This document shows, piece by piece, positions 5,192-7,567 of a stretch of DNA of 7,567 nt. A program made the position numbers and the translations under genes. The stretch is taken from the NCBI GenBank assembly GCA_964565165.1, contig CAZMDJ010000055.1, positions 1 through 7,567 of the forward strand, read 5' to 3'. Position 1 is the stretch's first letter, and every line of letters starts with the position of its first letter. The DNA comes from ZLKRG08 sp964565165. Its GTDB lineage: Bacteria; Actinomycetota; Actinomycetes; Nanopelagicales; Nanopelagicaceae. A model generated the notes under the pieces. The model was given only the letters and a program-made list of their open reading frames with translations, made no database searches and had not been told where the DNA came from.

Positions 5192-6096
5192 TTAAGCGCC
5201 TTTAAAGATATTGACATCCGCGCCAAAAGATCAGGTGTTCTGGGACCGAAAGATAAAAGTAGCGAATCGTCCACACTTAGTATCTTCTTGTTCTTACCAG
5301 CATTAGTTTGTGCCACTCCTGGCAGTTTCATGAAACCCGAAACACCACCAACAGATTTAAGACCATTCGTCATAACTAAGAAAACATCTGGATTTGCAGC
5401 TATTAGCGCTTCACTTGTAAGTGGGTTATATGGGTTCTTAAGGGTTTTGGCACCTATATCGCTGCCACCAATGGTATTTATTAAAGAATCTGCACCACTA
5501 CCTGGGCCGCCAATTAAGTAAATTGAACTTGGCCCGCGTAAATAAAGAAAAATAATCTTGGGTTGCCAACCAAGAGCTGATTTGGATTTTTTGATTGAAA
5601 CTTTCATCCTTTTGATTAGTTCATCAGCTTGGCTAGGTTCGCCAACTAATTTTCCGATTGCAGCTACCTTTACATAAATATCATTCATATTCCAAGCTTG
5701 CGGTACTTCTGAGACCTTAATTTTGGCTCTTCTAATTGCATCTAGCGCGCTCTTTGGACCTACGCCTGAATCAATAATTACCAATTTGGGTTTTAATGAA
5801 ATTACCTTCTCTGCAATAACTTGATGGCCGCTAGTAACTAAAGGTATGGATTTCAATTCAGGGGTAGTACTTGCGATATCACGCCCAACTAGAGAACTCC
5901 TCAGCCCGAGAGAATTAATGACTTCTGCCGCTCCGTTTGCCAAGGCCACAATTCGCAATTTTGAATTAAGTTGTTTAAGTTCAATTGGCTTTATTGAATT
6001 TGCTGAAATATCTAACTGCTCTGCCTGAGCTACGTTTGGGTTGAAGGTAGTTAGTGCCAAAACTGAAATGAATGCAATAGCAATTCTCCGGCGCAT
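5188..6096 (-). CDS. hmuT: Heme-binding substrate-binding protein (HmuT)
   Basis: A 302-residue exported binding protein that captures heme and hands it to HmuU. The signal peptide (residues 1-25, ending VAQA) is followed by a class III (BtuF-like) two-lobed fold. It resembles actinobacterial HmuT along its whole length: LVTSGHQVIAEKVISLKP (86-103), FLYLRG (183-188), GSGADSLI (199-206), TNGLKSVGGVSG (243-254) and LSFGPRTPDLL (281-291). His91, Tyr185 and Arg187 fit the heme-ligating His, Tyr and Arg described for C. glutamicum HmuT (a comparison from memory, not an alignment). No cysteine is present, so there is no lipobox, which is unusual for a monoderm binding protein. An in-frame stop just upstream fixes the ATG at 6096. 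There is no Shine-Dalgarno at normal distance. It is first in hmuTUV and divergent from two secreted-protein genes. Confidence 0.87.
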   Translation of the reverse strand: MRRRIAIAFISVLALTTFNPNVAQAEQLDISANSIKPIELKQLNSKLRIVALANGAAEVINSLGLRSSLVGRDIASTTPELKSIPLVTSGHQVIAEKVISLKPKLVIIDSGVGPKSALDAIRRAKIKVSEVPQAWNMNDIYVKVAAIGKLVGEPSQADELIKRMKVSIKKSKSALGWQPKIIFLYLRGPSSIYLIGGPGSGADSLINTIGGSDIGAKTLKNPYNPLTSEALIAANPDVFLVMTNGLKSVGGVSGFMKLPGVAQTNAGKNKKILSVDDSLLLSFGPRTPDLLARMSISLKALK

Positions 6097-6115
6097 AGCT
6101 GGTTATTTTGCCTTA

Positions 6116-6121
6116 ATTATC
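6116..6121 (-). promoter_or_regulatory. Candidate -10 box for the hmuTUV operon
   Basis: GATAAT on the minus strand matches TATAAT at five of six positions and lies 19 bases before the hmuT ATG, predicting a leader of about 12 bases. The -35 region is GC-rich with no match, which would fit a promoter needing an activator or a regulated promoter. Motif-only call. Confidence 0.35.
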
Positions 6122-6132
6122 TCCTCTTAGCG

Positions 6133-6157
6133 CCGACGCCTCCGAAAGATTTGTCGG
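6133..6157. repeat. Short inverted repeat in the hmuT divergent promoter region
   Basis: CCGAC (6133-6137) and GTCGG (6153-6157) are perfect inverted arms 15 bases apart, midway between the divergent hmuT and secreted-protein genes. They could be an operator serving both transcription units, but five-base arms are weak evidence. There is no IdeR/DtxR-like 19-base box in the 97-base gap. Confidence 0.25.
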
Positions 6158-6180
6158 ATAAAAAAGGATCCGCAAAATTG

Positions 6181-6186
6181 TAGATT
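6181..6186 (+). promoter_or_regulatory. Leaderless -10 box of the secreted-protein operon
   Basis: TAGATT ends seven bases before the GTG start at 6194, the spacing expected for a leaderless transcript, and no Shine-Dalgarno is present upstream of that GTG. No clear -35 is seen. Confidence 0.45.
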
Positions 6187-6193
6187 TTGAACC

Positions 6194-6676
6194 GTGAAAA
6201 AGTTGGTGGCGCTAACACTTGCATTTGTAATTGGCATTGGAGCTTCTCCTGCTAATGCAAAGAACATAACCGTCAAGGGCAAGCACGGAGAATCAATTAG
6301 CGCTTCCACCAATTCATTTAAGGCAGGAAGTGTGACAACAGTAAACGGCGCTCACTTTGATGAGAGCGTTGGGATCTATCTTGCTTATTGTGTTCTGCCA
6401 ACTAAGGGTGCAATCCCTTCTCCTTGTGGAGGTGGCGCGAATAAAGCCGGTATCGGTGATGCTTCATATTGGATCTCATCAAACCCTCCACCTTATGGAA
6501 AAGGTTTAGCGATCTCCTATAACCCTGGTGGTCGATTTACAGAGAAACTTCTAATTTCTAGATTTATCGGAAAGTACGATTGCAAGAAAATCAAATGCGC
6601 AATCACGGTGCGTGCCGATCATCTGATGGCGCAAGATCGTTCTTACGACCTTTTTATCCCCGTAACAATCAAATAA
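6194..6676 (+). CDS. Secreted neocarzinostatin-like four-cysteine protein
   Basis: A 160-residue exported protein, likely extracellular or wall-associated. The signal peptide is MKKLVALTLAFVIGIGASPANA with predicted cleavage after residue 22. The mature part is one beta-rich domain with four cysteines, Cys66-x11-Cys78 and Cys130-x4-Cys135. This spacing recalls the two disulfides of neocarzinostatin-type Ig-like apoproteins. Other family-like features are VNGAHFDESVGIYLAYC (50-66), YWISSNPP and CAITVRADHLMAQDRSYD (135-152). Domains of this kind occur in actinobacterial exported proteins, some linked to heme-uptake loci with HtaA domains (from memory). Its position divergent to hmuTUV suggests a heme- or tetrapyrrole-binding partner, but no heme ligand can be proved; His143 in RADH is a candidate shared with the next gene. 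The start is GTG with a -10 box seven bases upstream. The next gene is a paralogue 19 bases downstream. Confidence 0.75.
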   Translation: MKKLVALTLAFVIGIGASPANAKNITVKGKHGESISASTNSFKAGSVTTVNGAHFDESVGIYLAYCVLPTKGAIPSPCGGGANKAGIGDASYWISSNPPPYGKGLAISYNPGGRFTEKLLISRFIGKYDCKKIKCAITVRADHLMAQDRSYDLFIPVTIK

Positions 6677-6685
6677 GAAACCGAC

Positions 6686-6690
6686 AAGGA
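6686..6690 (+). promoter_or_regulatory. Ribosome binding site of the second secreted-protein gene
   Basis: AAGGA lies five bases before the ATG at 6696 and supports that start. The inner gene of the pair thus has a Shine-Dalgarno while the first gene does not, as expected for a leaderless operon head followed by a normal internal cistron. Confidence 0.7.
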
Positions 6691-6695
6691 CAAAG

Positions 6696-7567
6696 ATGAA
6701 ACTTATCAATAAGGCAGCCATAATTGCTTTAGCTCTTTCAATAGTCACCCCAGTTGCAGCTAACGCAAAGACCACTGTGATGGGCGGGCCGTACACAAAT
6801 CTAAAAGCTACAGGTCAAGTAGTTCATTTAGCACTTAGCGGATTTCCTACAACCAGCGGCCTTTATGTAATGCAATGCGTCCAATCAACAGATAGCTCAC
6901 GCCCAAATCTCTGCAACCAAGCAGCCCAACTTTGGATTTCGACATCTCAAGGAGCTTCATTTGCACCGAATGCCGATATTCAATTTAAGCCAACTGCAAC
7001 TTTCACATCAGGTAGCACTGCAGTAGATTGCACCAAGTCAACTTGCGGGATTTTTATCCGTTTAGATCACACAGCGCCGACTGATTTATCGGAAGACCAA
7101 TTTATTCCTTTAACTTTCGTGGCCGACGCCGCAACCGCTCTTCCTGCTGATGTAATTACTGCATTGGTAAATGGCAATACCCTAAGTCCTGCTGCACCAC
7201 TAGAAGTTAAATATCGCGATGTATTTAAGGTAGAGGCAAGCGCTAAATCTGGCGTCACCGTTACTTATGCTTCATTAGCACCAGCTTGTGCGATTAACGG
7301 TAATGAAGTCACTGTTCTAAAAGGCACTGGCTATTGCGATATCGCAGTCACTTCAGCTGGAAATGCACAATATTCAACAATTACATCGCACTTTCCATTG
7401 AAACTAAACCCAGGAACGCAGCGAATTGCAATCTCCGCAAACGGAAAAGTTGGCGCAAAGATTAATTTGCCAGCCACAACTAACTTCGGCGAAAAGGTCA
7501 CCTACTCAATCACCAAGAGTCCAAACTGTGCTTTAGTTTCAAATGTATTAACCCTAAAGAAGAAGGG
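6696..7567 (+). CDS. Secreted neocarzinostatin-like protein with Ig-like repeats (partial, runs off right edge)
   Basis: An open frame of 290 codons with no stop before the window ends. Residues 1-24 are a signal peptide ending AANA. Residues about 25-142 are a paralogue of the preceding protein: Cys61-x11-Cys73 and Cys112-x4-Cys117 have identical spacing, and IRLDHTAPTDLSEDQFIPLTF (split 120-131 and 132-141) matches the ITVRADH...FIPVTI end. After residue 150 come tandem Ig-like repeats of the type found in long actinobacterial surface proteins. One has Cys198 and Cys214 with NGNEVTVLKG between them and AGNAQYSTIT after; the next begins near residue 240 and includes Cys278. Such repeats usually hold a binding domain away from the wall, and the missing C-terminus may hold an anchor. 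It is probably co-transcribed with the first gene and may be a surface receptor working with hmuTUV (inference). Confidence 0.75.
   Translation, partial: MKLINKAAIIALALSIVTPVAANAKTTVMGGPYTNLKATGQVVHLALSGFPTTSGLYVMQCVQSTDSSRPNLCNQAAQLWISTSQGASFAPNADIQFKPTATFTSGSTAVDCTKSTCGIFIRLDHTAPTDLSEDQFIPLTFVADAATALPADVITALVNGNTLSPAAPLEVKYRDVFKVEASAKSGVTVTYASLAPACAINGNEVTVLKGTGYCDIAVTSAGNAQYSTITSHFPLKLNPGTQRIAISANGKVGAKINLPATTNFGEKVTYSITKSPNCALVSNVLTLKKK

Noticed and set aside
5188..6096. Cobalamin (BtuF) or siderophore-binding protein instead of HmuT
   Set aside because: The FecCD and ATPase subunits allow this, but the SGH, FLYLRG and SFGPRT segments of the binding protein fit actinobacterial HmuT better. 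No B12 riboswitch or siderophore genes are in the window.
6097..6193. IdeR/DtxR iron box in front of hmuT
   Set aside because: The consensus TTAGGTTAGGCTAACCTAA is not present. A stretch with TTAAGGC and AAATAACC near 6100-6116 matches too poorly to call.
6551..6796. Minus-strand open frame bridging the two secreted-protein genes
   Set aside because: It runs antisense through two signal-peptide-bearing genes with matching cysteine patterns and has no start signal of its own.
7067..7258. Minus-strand open frame in the right-edge gene
   Set aside because: It is antisense to the continuous plus-strand frame that starts at 6696 and is open to the window end.
1..7567. tRNA, rRNA, CRISPR array, insertion sequence or attachment site
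   Set aside because: No tRNA-like cloverleaf, regularly spaced repeats, transposase gene or flanking direct repeats were seen on either strand by eye.

Overview
The window most likely comes from an actinobacterium with a fairly low GC content. A member of the freshwater acI/Nanopelagicales group would fit, but this is an inference and not a match. The evidence is a SAM-IV-type riboswitch in front of a methionine gene, a DUF4192 protein (both essentially actinobacterial), a Corynebacterium-like heme-binding protein, several -10 boxes placed directly before start codons (leaderless genes), and about 27-52% GC in hand-counted 60-base samples.

Left part (1-3169), all on the minus strand. Read 5'->3' it holds a secreted PKD-type protein with a Pro/Lys/Thr-rich linker, a DUF4192 protein, a SAM-IV riboswitch leader, metX (homoserine O-acyltransferase, TTG start behind a strong Shine-Dalgarno), a 183-base gap with hairpins and a possible promoter, and the first 11 codons of an unidentified gene with a basic N-terminus that runs off the left edge. 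The metX leader also carries a perfect 10-base inverted repeat. One arm is the conserved GGCAACCC strand of the aptamer and the other lies just upstream of the aptamer, inside the spacer of a candidate promoter.

Middle (3170-3693). A 62-base divergent promoter region separates the PKD gene from a plus-strand NUDIX hydrolase. On each strand a TANNNT box ends exactly 6 bases before the ATG, so both genes look leaderless. The NUDIX gene runs convergently into hmuV, and the two reading frames overlap by 30 bases.

Right part (3664-7567). A minus-strand operon hmuT-hmuU-hmuV, with genes overlapping by 4 and 8 bases, encodes a heme-type ABC importer. HmuT keeps a His and a Tyr-Leu-Arg that match the heme site known from Corynebacterium glutamicum HmuT. 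Divergent from hmuT, across 97 bases, are two tandem genes for secreted proteins that share a four-cysteine, neocarzinostatin-like module; the second runs off the right edge and adds Ig-like repeats. I infer that these two proteins and the transporter form one heme (or tetrapyrrole) capture and uptake unit, in which the secreted proteins take the place that HtaA-type proteins hold in Corynebacterium. This is the most interesting hypothesis in the window. Odd points are a HmuT without a lipobox cysteine and a very short (185-residue) HmuV.
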